From contig JANAVG010000012.1 in assembly GCA_024213275.1 (NCBI GenBank), positions 62,001 to 126,000 on the forward strand: 64,000 nucleotides of DNA, in the 5' to 3' direction. Both the position numbers and the translations under genes were made by a program. Every line of letters begins with the position of its first letter. The stretch's first letter is position 1. Below are positions 55,639-64,000 of the stretch, one piece after another. The DNA is from Rossellomorea sp. BNER (GTDB taxonomy: Bacteria > Bacillota > Bacilli > Bacillales > Bacillaceae_B). The notes beneath the pieces are model-generated. The model did not search any database. It was not told the origin of the DNA and saw only the letters and a program-made list of their open reading frames with translations.

Positions 55639-55850
55639 AGGCTGTTTTCTAAGTGATTGTTGGTTTTTAAGAATAAATGTTTTTGTAAAAAGGTTGGTTG
55701 GAGTGGATATGCGAGACTCATGCGGGAGTAGCGGGACAGGTGAGACCCCATAGGCGCAGAGCACCGAGGATGCTCACCGTCCGCCTCGCGGAAAGCGAGC
55801 ATCCTTTCGCTGCAACCAACTAACTCTTTTTCGTTTACGAAAACAGCCTA
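55639..55850. repeat. Dispersed repeat, family A, copy 3 (opposite orientation)
   Basis: About 212 bp from AGGCTGTTTTCTAAGTG to GTTTACGAAAACAGCCT, containing GTTGGTTGGAGTGGATATGC, GCGGGAGTAGCGGGACAGG, TGAGACCCCATAGGCGCAG and GAAAGCGAGCATCCTTTCGC. It is the reverse complement arrangement of copy 1. Located between convergent rnhC and pheT, followed by a terminator. Frames inside it are artefacts. Confidence 0.88.
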
Positions 55851-55855
55851 AATAT

Positions 55856-55892
55856 AAAACCAGACCTTCAACATTCCAAAAGGTCTGGTTTT
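55856..55892. terminator. Terminator of pheST
   Basis: 13-bp stem AAAACCAGACCTT / AAGGTCTGGTTTT between the pheT stop (55900) and the repeat; T runs on both sides. Confidence 0.88.
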
Positions 55893-55899
55893 TCTATTT

Positions 55900-58314
55900 C
55901 TATCCTCTTAATTCTGCTCCCGCCTTATCTTTTACAGCAGCTAATACTTTATCATGTGTTTTCACTACTTCTTCATCCGTTAATGTTCGTTCAGGATCGA
56001 AGTATTTAAGTGAATAAGCTAAGGATTTTTTTCCTGGTTCCATATGTTCTCCTTGATAAAGGTCAAATAGTGTCACTTCTTTTAATAGTTTTCCACCAGT
56101 CTCCTTAATCAACGATTGAAGCTCTCCAGCTTTGACATCTTGTTCAACCACTAGAGCAATATCCCTAGTGATGTAAGGGAATCTAGGAATTGGCTGATAT
56201 TGCAGCGGTGCCTTTTCGTAATGGAATAATGGCAAAGCTTTTAGTTCAAAAGCATATGTTTCGTTCAAATCTAATTCTTTTTCAACTTCTGGATGGACTC
56301 CACCAATGAATCCAATCACTTCACCATCAAGTAAAATTTCAGCTGTACGACCAGGATGGAAGCCATCTTTAGTTGCTTGTCGGTAACTAACAGCTTCATC
56401 TATTCCTAGCTCTTTACATAGTCCCTCTAATATCCCTTTTGTAACAAAGAAGTCTACATCCTTATTCTCACCCTGCCAAGCATGTGCATGCCACTTTCCA
56501 GTAAGAACTCCTGCAATATGTTCTTCTTCAGTTGGAAGCACATCTTTTCCTTCATTTAGGAAAACCGATCCGATTTCATAAAAGCCCAATGTATCATTTT
56601 TTCTTGCAATATTATAAGAAACGATTTCTAGCAATTGTGGAATAATACTTAGACGAAGGTTGCTCCTTTCTTCACTCATCGGCATAACTAAACGAACGGG
56701 CTCACGTTGGTCAATGGCGTATTGTGCAGCCTTTTTATCACTTGTTAATGAATAGGTAACAGCTTGAAGAAGCCCTGCCCCTTCAAAATAACGACGAGAG
56801 ACTCTTCGCTTTTGTTGATAGGAACTTAATCCACCAGGTGTTGCCTCACCTTCCGGAAGGGTGACAGGGAGACGATCATATCCGTAAAGTCTTACAACTT
56901 CTTCTAATAAATCTTCTTCAATCGTGATATCACCACGTCTAGTTGGCGCTGTCACAATAAATTGATTTCCTTTAGTTTCAACAGAAAATTGCAGACGTTT
57001 GAAGATTTGCTCTACCTCTTCAGCTGAAATATCAGTTCCCAATGTCGAATTTATTTTCTCAAGTGTAATGGATACTACTTGAGGCTGCATGTCTATTTCA
57101 TCAAAAGCAACAGACCCATAGGCAACATCCCCATCCGCATATTCTGCCATTAAAGCGGCAGCTCTTTCTGCTGCTTCTCTAACGCGATTAGGATCTACCC
57201 CTTTTTCAAAGCGGGTACTTGCTTCACTTCTTAATCCATGATCTTTTGAAGCAGAACGAACTGTTGATCCCTTGAAATAAGCGGATTCAATTAGAATGGT
57301 TGTTGTATCATTCTGGACTTCAGAATTTGCTCCACCCATCACTCCAGCTAAGGCAACTGGCTCTTGACCATTTGTAATTAGTAAATGCGAGCTTTTTAAT
57401 GTCCTTTCTTCATCATCAAGAGTAATGATTTTTTCACCTTCATTTGCTTTTCGTACAAGAATTTCTTTAGAACCTAATCGATCATAGTCAAAAGCATGTA
57501 AAGGCTGGCCATATTCTAATAAAATATAGTTCGTAATATCGACAACATTATTATGGGGACGAATTCCTGCTGCAATTAAACGATTTTGCATCCATAATGG
57601 TGAAGGGCCGATTTTAACATTGTTTACAAGCTTAGCTACATACAATGGATTCTCTTCCTTGGCATCGACATTTATTGAAATGTAATCGGAAGCTTTTTCT
57701 GATGTTTCATTATGCTTCGTTGACGGTTTAGTAATTTCAACACCAAGAATCGCTGCCACTTCATATGCGACACCAAGCATGCTTAAACAATCTGAACGGT
57801 TAGGTGTTAGCCCTAATTCTAATACCGCATCATCTAAACCTAGCTCCTGAACAACATCTGCTCCAACTAGAGCATCTTCATGAAAAACATAAATTCCATC
57901 AGCATGTTCTTTTGGTACTAGCTTTCCTTCAACACCGAGCTCTTGAAGAGAACAAATCATTCCTTGAGAAACTTCACCACGAAGCTTTGCTTTTTTAATT
58001 TTGAAGTTTCCTGGTAAAACAGCTCCCACTTTTGCGACGGCAACCTTTTGCCCACTTGCCACATTTGGTGCTCCACAAATGATTTGAACGGGTTCTTCTT
58101 CACCTATATCTACCAAGCATATATTTAATTTATCTGCATCTGGGTGTTGTTCACATTTTAAAACGTGACCGATGACTACGTTCTTGATGTCTTTTCCAAT
58201 TGTTTCGACACCCTCAACTTCAATACCGCTTCTCGTAATTTTTTCTGCTAAATCTTCAGGGGAGACTCCTTGTAAATCAACATAATCCTGAAGCCATTTA
58301 TATGAAACAAACAT
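55900..58314 (-). CDS. pheT: Phenylalanine--tRNA ligase beta subunit
   Basis: 804 aa. N-terminal tRNA-binding OB domain (about 40-150, [25 protein letters not shown]), B3/B4 editing region (about 210-380), B5 domain (about 405-475), catalytic-like core, and the ferredoxin-like anticodon-binding C-terminus (about 710-804, [16 protein letters not shown]). Forms an alpha2-beta2 enzyme with PheS, which lies 20 bp upstream. Confidence 0.97.
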   Translation of the reverse strand: MFVSYKWLQDYVDLQGVSPEDLAEKITRSGIEVEGVETIGKDIKNVVIGHVLKCEQHPDADKLNICLVDIGEEEPVQIICGAPNVASGQKVAVAKVGAVLPGNFKIKKAKLRGEVSQGMICSLQELGVEGKLVPKEHADGIYVFHEDALVGADVVQELGLDDAVLELGLTPNRSDCLSMLGVAYEVAAILGVEITKPSTKHNETSEKASDYISINVDAKEENPLYVAKLVNNVKIGPSPLWMQNRLIAAGIRPHNNVVDITNYILLEYGQPLHAFDYDRLGSKEILVRKANEGEKIITLDDEERTLKSSHLLITNGQEPVALAGVMGGANSEVQNDTTTILIESAYFKGSTVRSASKDHGLRSEASTRFEKGVDPNRVREAAERAAALMAEYADGDVAYGSVAFDEIDMQPQVVSITLEKINSTLGTDISAEEVEQIFKRLQFSVETKGNQFIVTAPTRRGDITIEEDLLEEVVRLYGYDRLPVTLPEGEATPGGLSSYQQKRRVSRRYFEGAGLLQAVTYSLTSDKKAAQYAIDQREPVRLVMPMSEERSNLRLSIIPQLLEIVSYNIARKNDTLGFYEIGSVFLNEGKDVLPTEEEHIAGVLTGKWHAHAWQGENKDVDFFVTKGILEGLCKELGIDEAVSYRQATKDGFHPGRTAEILLDGEVIGFIGGVHPEVEKELDLNETYAFELKALPLFHYEKAPLQYQPIPRFPYITRDIALVVEQDVKAGELQSLIKETGGKLLKEVTLFDLYQGEHMEPGKKSLAYSLKYFDPERTLTDEEVVKTHDKVLAAVKDKAGAELRG

Positions 58315-58334
58315 ACATTAACCCTCCATTCTCA

Positions 58335-59372
58335 TTATTCTTCTGTGGCAAATTGCTTTATAAAGCGAACATCATTCGTATAATAATGGCGAATATCATC
58401 TATACCGTATTTAAGCATAGCAATACGCTCTGGTCCCATTCCGAATGCAAATCCAGTGTATTTTTTCGAATCAAATCCAGCCATCTCTAAAACATTTGGA
58501 TGTACCATTCCCGCTCCTAGAATTTCAATCCAGCCGGTTCCCTTACATACATTACATCCGATGCCTCCACAAATTTTACAGGAGATATCCATCTCAACAG
58601 AAGGCTCTGTGAACGGGAAAAAGCTTGGACGTAAGCGAATTTCTCGTTCTTCTCCAAACATTTTCTTAGCAAAAACTTGAAGCGTACCTTTCAAATCACT
58701 CATTCGAATATTTTCATCAATGACTAATCCCTCGATTTGCATGAATTGGTGCGAGTGCGTAGCATCATCCGTATCACGTCTGTACACCTTACCAGGACAG
58801 ATAATCTTTACAGGACCTTGACCTTCATGTGATTCCATAGTTCTTGCTTGAACAGGAGATGTATGTGTACGTAAAAGAATTTCTTCTGTGATATAGAATG
58901 AATCCTGCATATCTCGTGCAGGGTGTCCTTTAGGCAGGTTTAATGCTTCAAAGTTATAGTAATCCTTCTCAACCTCTGGTCCCTCTGCAATGGAGTAACC
59001 CATTCCAATAAATAAATCTTCAATTTCCTCAACAATTTTTGTAAGTGGATGATGATTACCCCTACGAACAGGACGACCTGGTAACGTTACATCAATTGTT
59101 TCTGATTGAAGCTTTTTCGTAACAGCCTCTTTTTCAAGAAGTGCTAATTTTTCTTCAATCTTGCTTGAAATCGCTCCTCTTACTTCATTTGCAAGAGCTC
59201 CCATTTTTGGACGCTCTTCTGCGGAAAGCTTCCCCATCCCTTTTAAAACTTCTGTTACAGGTCCTTTTTTTCCTAAATAGGCAACTCTGATTTCATTAAG
59301 AGTTTTCAAATCCTGGACTTCTTCAATTTTGCTTAAAGCTTCTGATTGAAGTTCCTTAAGTTTTGCCTCCAT
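58335..59372 (-). CDS. pheS: Phenylalanine--tRNA ligase alpha subunit
   Basis: 345 aa. N-terminal coiled coil (about 1-85), class II core with [40 protein letters not shown], the motif 2 region [16 protein letters not shown] and motif 3 [18 protein letters not shown] four-cysteine knuckle [17 protein letters not shown] is present. First gene of pheST under T-box control. The ATG follows AAAGGAGG. Confidence 0.97.
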   Translation of the reverse strand: MEAKLKELQSEALSKIEEVQDLKTLNEIRVAYLGKKGPVTEVLKGMGKLSAEERPKMGALANEVRGAISSKIEEKLALLEKEAVTKKLQSETIDVTLPGRPVRRGNHHPLTKIVEEIEDLFIGMGYSIAEGPEVEKDYYNFEALNLPKGHPARDMQDSFYITEEILLRTHTSPVQARTMESHEGQGPVKIICPGKVYRRDTDDATHSHQFMQIEGLVIDENIRMSDLKGTLQVFAKKMFGEEREIRLRPSFFPFTEPSVEMDISCKICGGIGCNVCKGTGWIEILGAGMVHPNVLEMAGFDSKKYTGFAFGMGPERIAMLKYGIDDIRHYYTNDVRFIKQFATEE

Positions 59373-59429
59373 TACATTCTTCCTCCTTTAAATATTCTAT
59401 ACGTGTTAAATTGAAGTTTTTTGGACAAA

Positions 59430-59690
59430 TAAAAAAACCTCCTCCCTGTTAAGGGACGAGGTTTTGATCGTGGTACCACCCTTTTTAGTACAGGTCAAAT
59501 TACACCTATACTCACTTCATTCGGATAACGGCTGTTCGCCGGTACACCTTTACACTTCCTATAAGGAAATGGTCCCGGTGTCAACTCTGGAGGTGAATGT
59601 TCGTGCAATTCTTCATAAGAGTGTTCTCAGTCTGTGACACTCTCTCCCTAAATGAAAACAATGGACTACTTTTCTCCGTCATCGTTTTGT
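59430..59690 (-). promoter_or_regulatory. T-box riboswitch leader of pheST
   Basis: The minus strand carries AGGGTGGTACCACG (complement of 59469-59482), the T-box, followed by the terminator hairpin AAAACCTC / GAGGTTTT (arms within 59434-59465) and a T run. The upstream leader (to about 59690) includes AACATTCACC, with a TTC Phe codon in a position compatible with the specifier loop. Uncharged tRNA-Phe would relieve termination. Confidence 0.95.
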
Positions 59691-59724
59691 TCACGTTATA
59701 GAACTTATTATATTATGTTGTTTC

Positions 59725-59753
59725 ATTATAAAAAAGTTTTTAAAAAATTTCAA
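59725..59753 (-). promoter_or_regulatory. Sigma-A promoter of the pheST leader
   Basis: Minus strand TTGAAA (complement of 59748-59753), 17 nt, TATAAT (59725-59730), directly upstream of the T-box leader. Confidence 0.8.
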
Positions 59754-59775
59754 ACCCTTTTCAGCTTTCTATCGC

Positions 59776-60528
59776 CTAATTTTTCAAATGGTACAGTAAT
59801 ACTCCGGCTGCAACGGATACATTCAATGATTCTGCCCGTCCACGGATTGGAATATACAGGTTTTGGTCCGTTTTCTGTAAAATTTCATCTGATACTCCAT
59901 TTCCTTCATTTCCAACAACCAATGCAAATGATTCTTGTGGTGAAACAGAACCAAATTCAATAGCATTTTCAAGAGCGGTTCCATAAACTGGGATCTTCAT
60001 AGATTTACATCCTTCTATCCACTTTACTAAGTCGTAGTGGAAAACGCTAAGATGAAAATGACTTCCTTGTGCGGAACGTAACAATTTAGGATTATATAAA
60101 TCAACTGTACCCTTTCCAAGAATAACAGCGTCAATTCCAGCAGCATCGGCTGTTCTGATCATAGTGCCAATATTCCCAGGGTCTTGTACCCCGTCTAACA
60201 ATAAATAAGTTCCTTGGTTAAACTCAAAAGTCTTTCTTTGTTGTTGGCAAATGGCAAAGACTCCTTGAGTAGTTCCCGTATCTGAAAGGACCTTTGCTAC
60301 TTCTTTAGAAACCATCGTAAGTGGCACATCATCATAGACCCACGACTGTGGAAGTTCCACCTCTTCATTCACAATGATCTCATCTATTTGTTCTTTATAT
60401 TTCAAAGCTTCTTCTACAAGGTGAAAGCCTTCTAGCAGATATGTACCAAATTCATCCCTTCCTTTTTTCGATAAAAGCTTTTTCCATTGCTTTACCTGAG
60501 TGTTTTTTGCGGATTGTATATACTTCAA
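59776..60528 (-). CDS. ysgA: SpoU/TrmH-family RNA 2'-O-methyltransferase YsgA
   Basis: 250 aa, TTG start at 60528 after AAAGGAGAG. N-terminal substrate-binding domain (about 1-95) and a C-terminal SPOUT knot: motif 1 LLDGVQDPGNIGTMIRTADAAG, motif 2 ALVVGNEGNGVSDE, motif 3 IPIRGRAESLNVSVAAGVLLY. It methylates a ribose in rRNA or tRNA; the site is not known. The pheST promoter lies immediately downstream. Confidence 0.93.
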   Translation of the reverse strand: MKYIQSAKNTQVKQWKKLLSKKGRDEFGTYLLEGFHLVEEALKYKEQIDEIIVNEEVELPQSWVYDDVPLTMVSKEVAKVLSDTGTTQGVFAICQQQRKTFEFNQGTYLLLDGVQDPGNIGTMIRTADAAGIDAVILGKGTVDLYNPKLLRSAQGSHFHLSVFHYDLVKWIEGCKSMKIPVYGTALENAIEFGSVSPQESFALVVGNEGNGVSDEILQKTDQNLYIPIRGRAESLNVSVAAGVLLYHLKN

Positions 60529-60683
60529 AAAGGTTCTCTCCTTTTATTACAATACGATTTCTAATATTTTTCATTTCGTGCACATAACTGATTTTACATT
60601 ATACATGATTCTTTATACATAATAAATTAAGACAAGAGAAAAATAAAAAGGAATCAAATTCATTGTAGAAAGGAATCGTGAAG

Positions 60684-60890
60684 ATGGGGCTTAATTTACG
60701 TAATGCTGTTATTCATAATGTTCAAGGGAACAATCAAGAAGAGCTTAAAGCTACGATTGTGGATGCTATTCAAGGCGGAGAAGAAAAAACACTTCCAGGA
60801 CTTGGAGTATTACTTGAAGTATTCTGGAACCATGCCAGTCAGGAAGAACAAAATGTACTATTAGAGACTATTGAAGAAGGATTAAAATAA
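60684..60890 (+). CDS. sspI: Small acid-soluble spore protein SspI
   Basis: 68 aa from the ATG at 60684; a GTG two codons earlier is less likely. Sequence [20 protein letters not shown], then [16 protein letters not shown], matches SspI, a minor spore-core protein. A CATAATA (about 60619) resembles a sigma-G -10, but the -35 is poor. Followed by a clean terminator. Confidence 0.94.
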   Translation: MGLNLRNAVIHNVQGNNQEELKATIVDAIQGGEEKTLPGLGVLLEVFWNHASQEEQNVLLETIEEGLK

Positions 60891-60892
60891 AG

Positions 60893-60921
60893 AGGTTGAC
60901 CCTTTGGGGTCAACCTTTTTT
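60893..60921 (+). terminator. sspI terminator
   Basis: 10-bp stem AGGTTGACCC / GGGTCAACCT and six T, 2 bp after the sspI stop. Confidence 0.9.
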
Positions 60922-60924
60922 AAA

Positions 60925-60950
60925 GCCTGTTCAAGGCGCTTCCGCTTTTC
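60925..60950. repeat. Dispersed repeat, family C, copy 2 (end fragment)
   Basis: The reverse complement is AAAAGCGGAAGCGCCTTGAA followed by CAGGC, identical to the first 23 bases of copy 1. Only this end is present, between the sspI terminator and the ysdC stop. Confidence 0.75.
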
Positions 60951-60956
60951 TGATTA

Positions 60957-62042
60957 TCAATCGAATGTTATCGTGTTTACTGTGTCACGATCCAGTCGTT
61001 TTATCACTTCTGTAATGAGCTTTACAGCATTTTCATAATCGTCACGGTGAAGCATGGCTGCATGGGAATGGATATAGCGTGTTGCAATAGTAATGGACAA
61101 AGCAGGAACCCCATTTGACGTTAAGTGAATGGCTCCAGAATCTGTTCCTCCGCCTGCAATTGAATCAAATTGGTACGGGATATTGCTTTCATCTGCCACA
61201 TTGGTGACAAAATCTCTTAATCCTTTATGAGATACCATTGATGCATCATAAAGAATAATTTGAGGACCTTGACCCATTTTGCTTTGTGCTTCTTTTTCAG
61301 AAATTCCAGGTGTATCTCCAGCGATACCAACATCAACTCCAAAAGCGATATCAGGCTGGATTTGAGTAGCAGATGTTCTCGCTCCTCTTAAACCAACTTC
61401 TTCTTGAACCGTACCAACGCCATATACTATATTAGGATGATTCTCACCCTTTAATCCTTTTAATACATCAATAGCGATCGCACAGCCTATACGGTTGTCC
61501 CAAGCTTTTGCTAATAACATCTTTTCATTATTCATTACTGTGAATTCGAAATATGGCACGACCATATCTCCTGGTCGAACTCCCCACTCAGTAGCTTCTT
61601 CACGACTAGAAGCACCAATATCAATAAACATATCCTTAATATCTACAGGTTTCTTTCTAGCTTCAGCTGGTAGAATATGTGGTGGTTTTGAACCAATTAC
61701 ACCCGTGACATCCCCTTTATTTGTCACAACCGTTACACGTTGTGCCAGCATAACCTGTGACCACCAGCCACCAACTGTTTGAAAACGAAGAAATCCCTTG
61801 TCGTCAATTTGAGTGATCATAAAGCCGACTTCATCAAGGTGTCCAGCCACCATGATTTTAGGTCCGTTTTCATCTCCAACCTTTTTAGCAATTAAGCTTC
61901 CAAGACCATCCGTTGTAATTTCATCGGAAAAAGGCTCTATGTATTTCTTCATGACGTCTCTTGCTTCTTTTTCGTTTCCTGGCACACCTTTGGCATCTGT
62001 TAAATCTTTAAGCATGCTTAATGTTTCATCTAGCTTAGTCAT
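60957..62042 (-). CDS. ysdC: M42-family aminopeptidase YsdC
   Basis: 361 aa from the ATG at 62042 behind GGGGGAAA; the frame open to 62078 has no site. Metal-dependent glutamyl/leucyl aminopeptidase or endoglucanase-M type. Metal ligands and catalytic residues lie in [11 protein letters not shown] (His, Asp, Glu), [38 protein letters not shown] and [17 protein letters not shown]. Cytoplasmic, probably oligomeric; the physiological substrate is unknown. Confidence 0.94.
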   Translation of the reverse strand: MTKLDETLSMLKDLTDAKGVPGNEKEARDVMKKYIEPFSDEITTDGLGSLIAKKVGDENGPKIMVAGHLDEVGFMITQIDDKGFLRFQTVGGWWSQVMLAQRVTVVTNKGDVTGVIGSKPPHILPAEARKKPVDIKDMFIDIGASSREEATEWGVRPGDMVVPYFEFTVMNNEKMLLAKAWDNRIGCAIAIDVLKGLKGENHPNIVYGVGTVQEEVGLRGARTSATQIQPDIAFGVDVGIAGDTPGISEKEAQSKMGQGPQIILYDASMVSHKGLRDFVTNVADESNIPYQFDSIAGGGTDSGAIHLTSNGVPALSITIATRYIHSHAAMLHRDDYENAVKLITEVIKRLDRDTVNTITFD

Positions 62043-62126
62043 TAAATTTCCCCCTATGTTCAATTGGTTACCTACCATATTTTATTATACTTAATTCTCT
62101 GAAAATGTCCAAAATAGTGACATAAA

Positions 62127-62615
62127 CTAGTATCCCTCTTGCTGTCTCTGATAATTCACTTCATTTTTACTAAAATAAGCGTTCACCACATCACTATAAG
62201 AGAATCCTAAGAGCTCTCCTAAATGAAAATAGTGGTGCAGAAGTGATTGATATTTGGAAACATCATATTTCTCTTGAAAGTCATGAATTGATTTATAAAT
62301 AATTAAAAATTGTTCTGTTATATCTTCTACTGTAAAATTTGTTTCTTTCAAATTTATTTGTTTAATTCCAATTTCAAGTCCCAATGATAGAATAAAGTGC
62401 AAACCATCCACAAATTCCTCTAAAATAACCTGTTTTTCCGATGCAGGCTTTTTGCTCCAAAATTTAAATGCTCTTGTTTCATTTGCAAGCTCTCCAATTT
62501 CTACTAAAAGAGCAAGGACTTTTTTAGGAATTAAATCCTTATCCTTCAGCCCATTCTCTTCCTCAATGTATCGATCTAATTCAGCTTGCATCTCTAACAG
62601 TTTATTTATATCCAT
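62127..62615 (-). CDS. Dimeric dUTPase (all-alpha NTP pyrophosphatase)
   Basis: 162 aa from the ATG at 62615 (AAGGAG site); the frame open to 62678 lacks one. Helical MazG-like superfamily with metal-binding signature LLVEIGELANETRAFKFW and EEFVDGLHFILSLGLE (ExxE and ExxxD). The family hydrolyses dUTP to dUMP. In B. subtilis this slot carries other genes, so the position is a local difference. Confidence 0.9.
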   Translation of the reverse strand: MDINKLLEMQAELDRYIEEENGLKDKDLIPKKVLALLVEIGELANETRAFKFWSKKPASEKQVILEEFVDGLHFILSLGLEIGIKQINLKETNFTVEDITEQFLIIYKSIHDFQEKYDVSKYQSLLHHYFHLGELLGFSYSDVVNAYFSKNEVNYQRQQEGY

Positions 62616-62744
62616 AATAATCTCCTTATCCCCAGATTTTTTTGTCTTAGTTACGGACAAAAATGAGGAGAAATCCATGAATATTTTAACATATTGTACA
62701 CTTGAGGATACAGGATACTAGAATTACGTTTTTTTCAAAGTTCC

Positions 62745-62940
62745 TTTTCATCATGATTGTTGTTATTTAACCCGAAGCCTGAATACACTTCGCGCACTTT
62801 AGGGTGACCCGCTACGCTGGGGGGGCTCACATTGGCCACTGTTCCCGTAGGAGACTACGTGTATTCAGGCTGCTCAGTGCTTCTAAAATATATTTCCGAC
62901 TTATCTCAGGTAGCAACAAACTTTTAGAAAACAGCCTTTT
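62745..62940. repeat. Divergent repeat related to family A, copy 4
   Basis: Ends with TTTTAGAAAACAGCCTTTT, the same end as family A. The GC-rich body differs: a perfect 12-bp inverted repeat GCCTGAATACAC / GTGTATTCAGGC (62777-62788, 62859-62870) encloses GGGTGACCCGC and GGGGGGCTCAC. It is probably a mosaic or diverged relative. It lies just upstream of the ysdB sigma-W promoter. Confidence 0.7.
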
Positions 62941-62959
62941 CAAAAAAATAAAAAATAAG

Positions 62960-62986
62960 TGAAACCTTTTAAAGCTTTCGTCCGTA
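62960..62986 (+). promoter_or_regulatory. Sigma-W promoter of ysdB
   Basis: TGAAAC (62960-62965), 17 nt, CGTA (62983-62986), a full match to the ECF sigma-W pattern. The start codon is 43 bp downstream. In B. subtilis ysdB is in the sigma-W regulon. Confidence 0.85.
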
Positions 62987-63028
62987 TACATACAAAAGAA
63001 GACTGTCTACTATTGTGGAGGGAATATT

Positions 63029-63415
63029 ATGCTTTGGCTCATACGTATTTTTATCGTTTTAATCATTATTTATTTCATTTACCGTTCTATTAAATTTATT
63101 ATTGACCCAAAGCGAAAATTAGATCTGGCTATGGAACAAAAGAGATTTTTTTTCTATGATGATCAAGATAATGTTAGAAAAAATTTCGTCGTGACGTACA
63201 AAGGCGTTTTATTTGAAGGAGAAAAATATCTAGGAACTACTGAGCAATCGTTTGAAGTAGTATCCATTTTTGTCTGGACTAAAAATATCTCGTCTCTAAA
63301 GGGAATGGCTAAAGAAGATTTTCAATATATCGAGCAAGAGATTCTAGAAAGATACCCTAACTCTACAGTTGATTGGAAGAGTCCGATAAAAGAATTTTTA
63401 AATATAAATAAATAG
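63029..63415 (+). CDS. ysdB: Sigma-W pathway protein YsdB
   Basis: 128 aa, ATG after GGAGGG. An N-terminal membrane helix (LIRIFIVLIIIYFIYRSIKF) is followed by a soluble part: KRFFFYDDQDNVRKNFVVTYKGVLFEGEKYLGTTEQSFEVVSIFVW. Sequence and sigma-W promoter agree with YsdB. Likely part of the cell-envelope stress response; the molecular role is unknown. Confidence 0.92.
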   Translation: MLWLIRIFIVLIIIYFIYRSIKFIIDPKRKLDLAMEQKRFFFYDDQDNVRKNFVVTYKGVLFEGEKYLGTTEQSFEVVSIFVWTKNISSLKGMAKEDFQYIEQEILERYPNSTVDWKSPIKEFLNINK

Positions 63416-63425
63416 TTAAAGTAAA

Positions 63426-63510
63426 TGCGTTAAGCATAAATCAAGCCACCAAGGGGAAGAGTGACTTTTTCTTCCTTGGTGGCTCATCTTATGTCCAGAG
63501 GGCGCTGAAC
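63426..63510. repeat. Dispersed repeat, family C, copy 3 (partial)
   Basis: Contains the hairpin AAGCCACCAAGG...CCTTGGTGGCTC and AGAGGGCGCTGAAC, corresponding to the centre and right side of copy 1. It follows ysdB directly and may terminate it. Confidence 0.75.
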
Positions 63511-63579
63511 ATTGAAAAAGGTTTATCTGTAAAAGAAAAAGAGATGATCTCATTAGTTCACCCCTTCACTCTTCCTCTA

Positions 63580-64000
63580 TTATGATTTTGCCGGCTGAAA
63601 GAATTCTTTCCATTTCATCACAATCACTTTCTCCCTAAGCACATAAAACAAAATCGACAAGGCAAATAGGATAAGAATCATCATACTTATCGAAAACTGT
63701 GAAATAAATTCACCGAACACGGTATAAAAAAAAGCAAGTGGGAGATTTGCCCAAAAGGAACTAACCGCATAATCTTTCAGACCAGGTTTTCTTTCCATCA
63801 AGCACACATTTAATAGCTGATAGTGAACAAAAGGGATGAGACGAAGTACCGCGATCTGCCCTACTGTTAGCTTCGCATGTCGACCAAACCACTTTGACTT
63901 GGTTGTAAGCAGCTTCTCTTTAGTTTTCGGCATCTTGTGTATCACAAAGTAAAATCCTATTGATAATAGAGTTAATCCAATCAAAGAATAAAGACTCCCC
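63580..64000 (-). CDS. TVP38/TMEM64 (SNARE-associated/DedA-like) membrane protein, C-terminal part
   Basis: About 140 residues; the frame is open to the right edge (GSLYSLIGLTLL...), so the N-terminus lies outside. Family landmarks: LTVGQIAVLRLIPFVHYQLLNVCLMERKPGLKDYAVSSFWANLPLAFFYTVFGEFI, with the conserved RLIPF. It ends with a membrane helix and a basic tail. Possibly YtxB-like. These proteins are thought to act in membrane lipid or small-molecule flux; the function here is unknown. Confidence 0.8.
   Translation of the reverse strand, partial: GSLYSLIGLTLLSIGFYFVIHKMPKTKEKLLTTKSKWFGRHAKLTVGQIAVLRLIPFVHYQLLNVCLMERKPGLKDYAVSSFWANLPLAFFYTVFGEFISQFSISMMILILFALSILFYVLREKVIVMKWKEFFQPAKS

Overview
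The window is a chromosomal segment of an endospore-forming, low-GC Gram-positive bacterium of the family Bacillaceae (Bacillus sensu lato). This rests on gene content (spoVID, ysxE, gerM, gerE, lonB, sspI), Firmicutes-type control elements (T-boxes, an L-box, AGGAGG-type ribosome sites, many TTG/GTG starts), and gene order that follows the hem-clpX-sdh-uvrC-fad-mutS2-pheST-ysdC stretch of Bacillus subtilis. Genus and species cannot be fixed from the sequence alone. Nearly everything is on the minus strand, so transcription runs from high to low coordinates.

Layout. 1-1395: 5' part of valS with its T-box leader and a divergent 64-codon membrane ORF. 1.4-4.1 kb: spore coat genes ysxE and spoVID. 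4.2-10.6 kb: the tetrapyrrole operon hemAXCDBL, with a PerR/Fur-like palindrome at its promoter. 10.9-15.1 kb: a variable patch with a LiaF-like membrane protein, a polar amino acid ABC importer and a gene-poor 0.8 kb spacer with a degenerate 52-bp periodicity. 15.1-24.5 kb: proteostasis genes engB, lonA, lonB, clpX, tig, then ysoA and tRNA-Arg(TCT). 24.6-30.3 kb: ysnB, ysnA, rph, gerM, racE, ysmB, gerE, ysmA. 30.5-34.4 kb: a large secreted nuclease/5'-nucleotidase with a Lys-Asp repeat tail. 35.0-39.0 kb: sdhCAB and yslB. 39.1-42.5 kb: lysC under a lysine riboswitch, and uvrC. 42.6-43.0 kb: a gutted TnpB-type insertion sequence. 43.1-48.7 kb: trxA and the fatty-acid oxidation genes etfA, etfB, fadB, fadR, lcfA. 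48.8-55.6 kb: a 27-codon membrane ORF, yshE, mutS2, polX, cvpA-like yshB, zapA, rnhC. 55.9-60.5 kb: pheT and pheS under a T-box, and a SpoU-type rRNA methyltransferase. 60.7-64.0 kb: sspI, ysdC, a dimeric dUTPase, ysdB and a truncated TVP38-family gene.

Functional themes. The hem operon supplies heme to the SdhC cytochrome b. Succinate dehydrogenase, EtfAB and the fatty acid genes feed electrons into respiration. LonA, LonB, ClpX and trigger factor form a protein quality-control block. ValS and PheST are controlled by tRNA charging and LysC by lysine. Promoter-like sequences for sporulation sigma factors are visible at spoVID (sigma-E), lonB (sigma-F) and gerE (sigma-K), and a sigma-W promoter sits at ysdB.

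I found no convincing new defence or biosynthetic system: this is mostly conserved core chromosome. The most distinctive content is non-coding. Three dispersed intergenic repeat families are present; one (three copies) always abuts gene 3' ends, and another has a copy inside the ABC transporter gene set. Also notable are an IS200/IS605-like remnant that keeps both ends, the hexanucleotide-repeat tail of the secreted nuclease, and two very small membrane ORFs.
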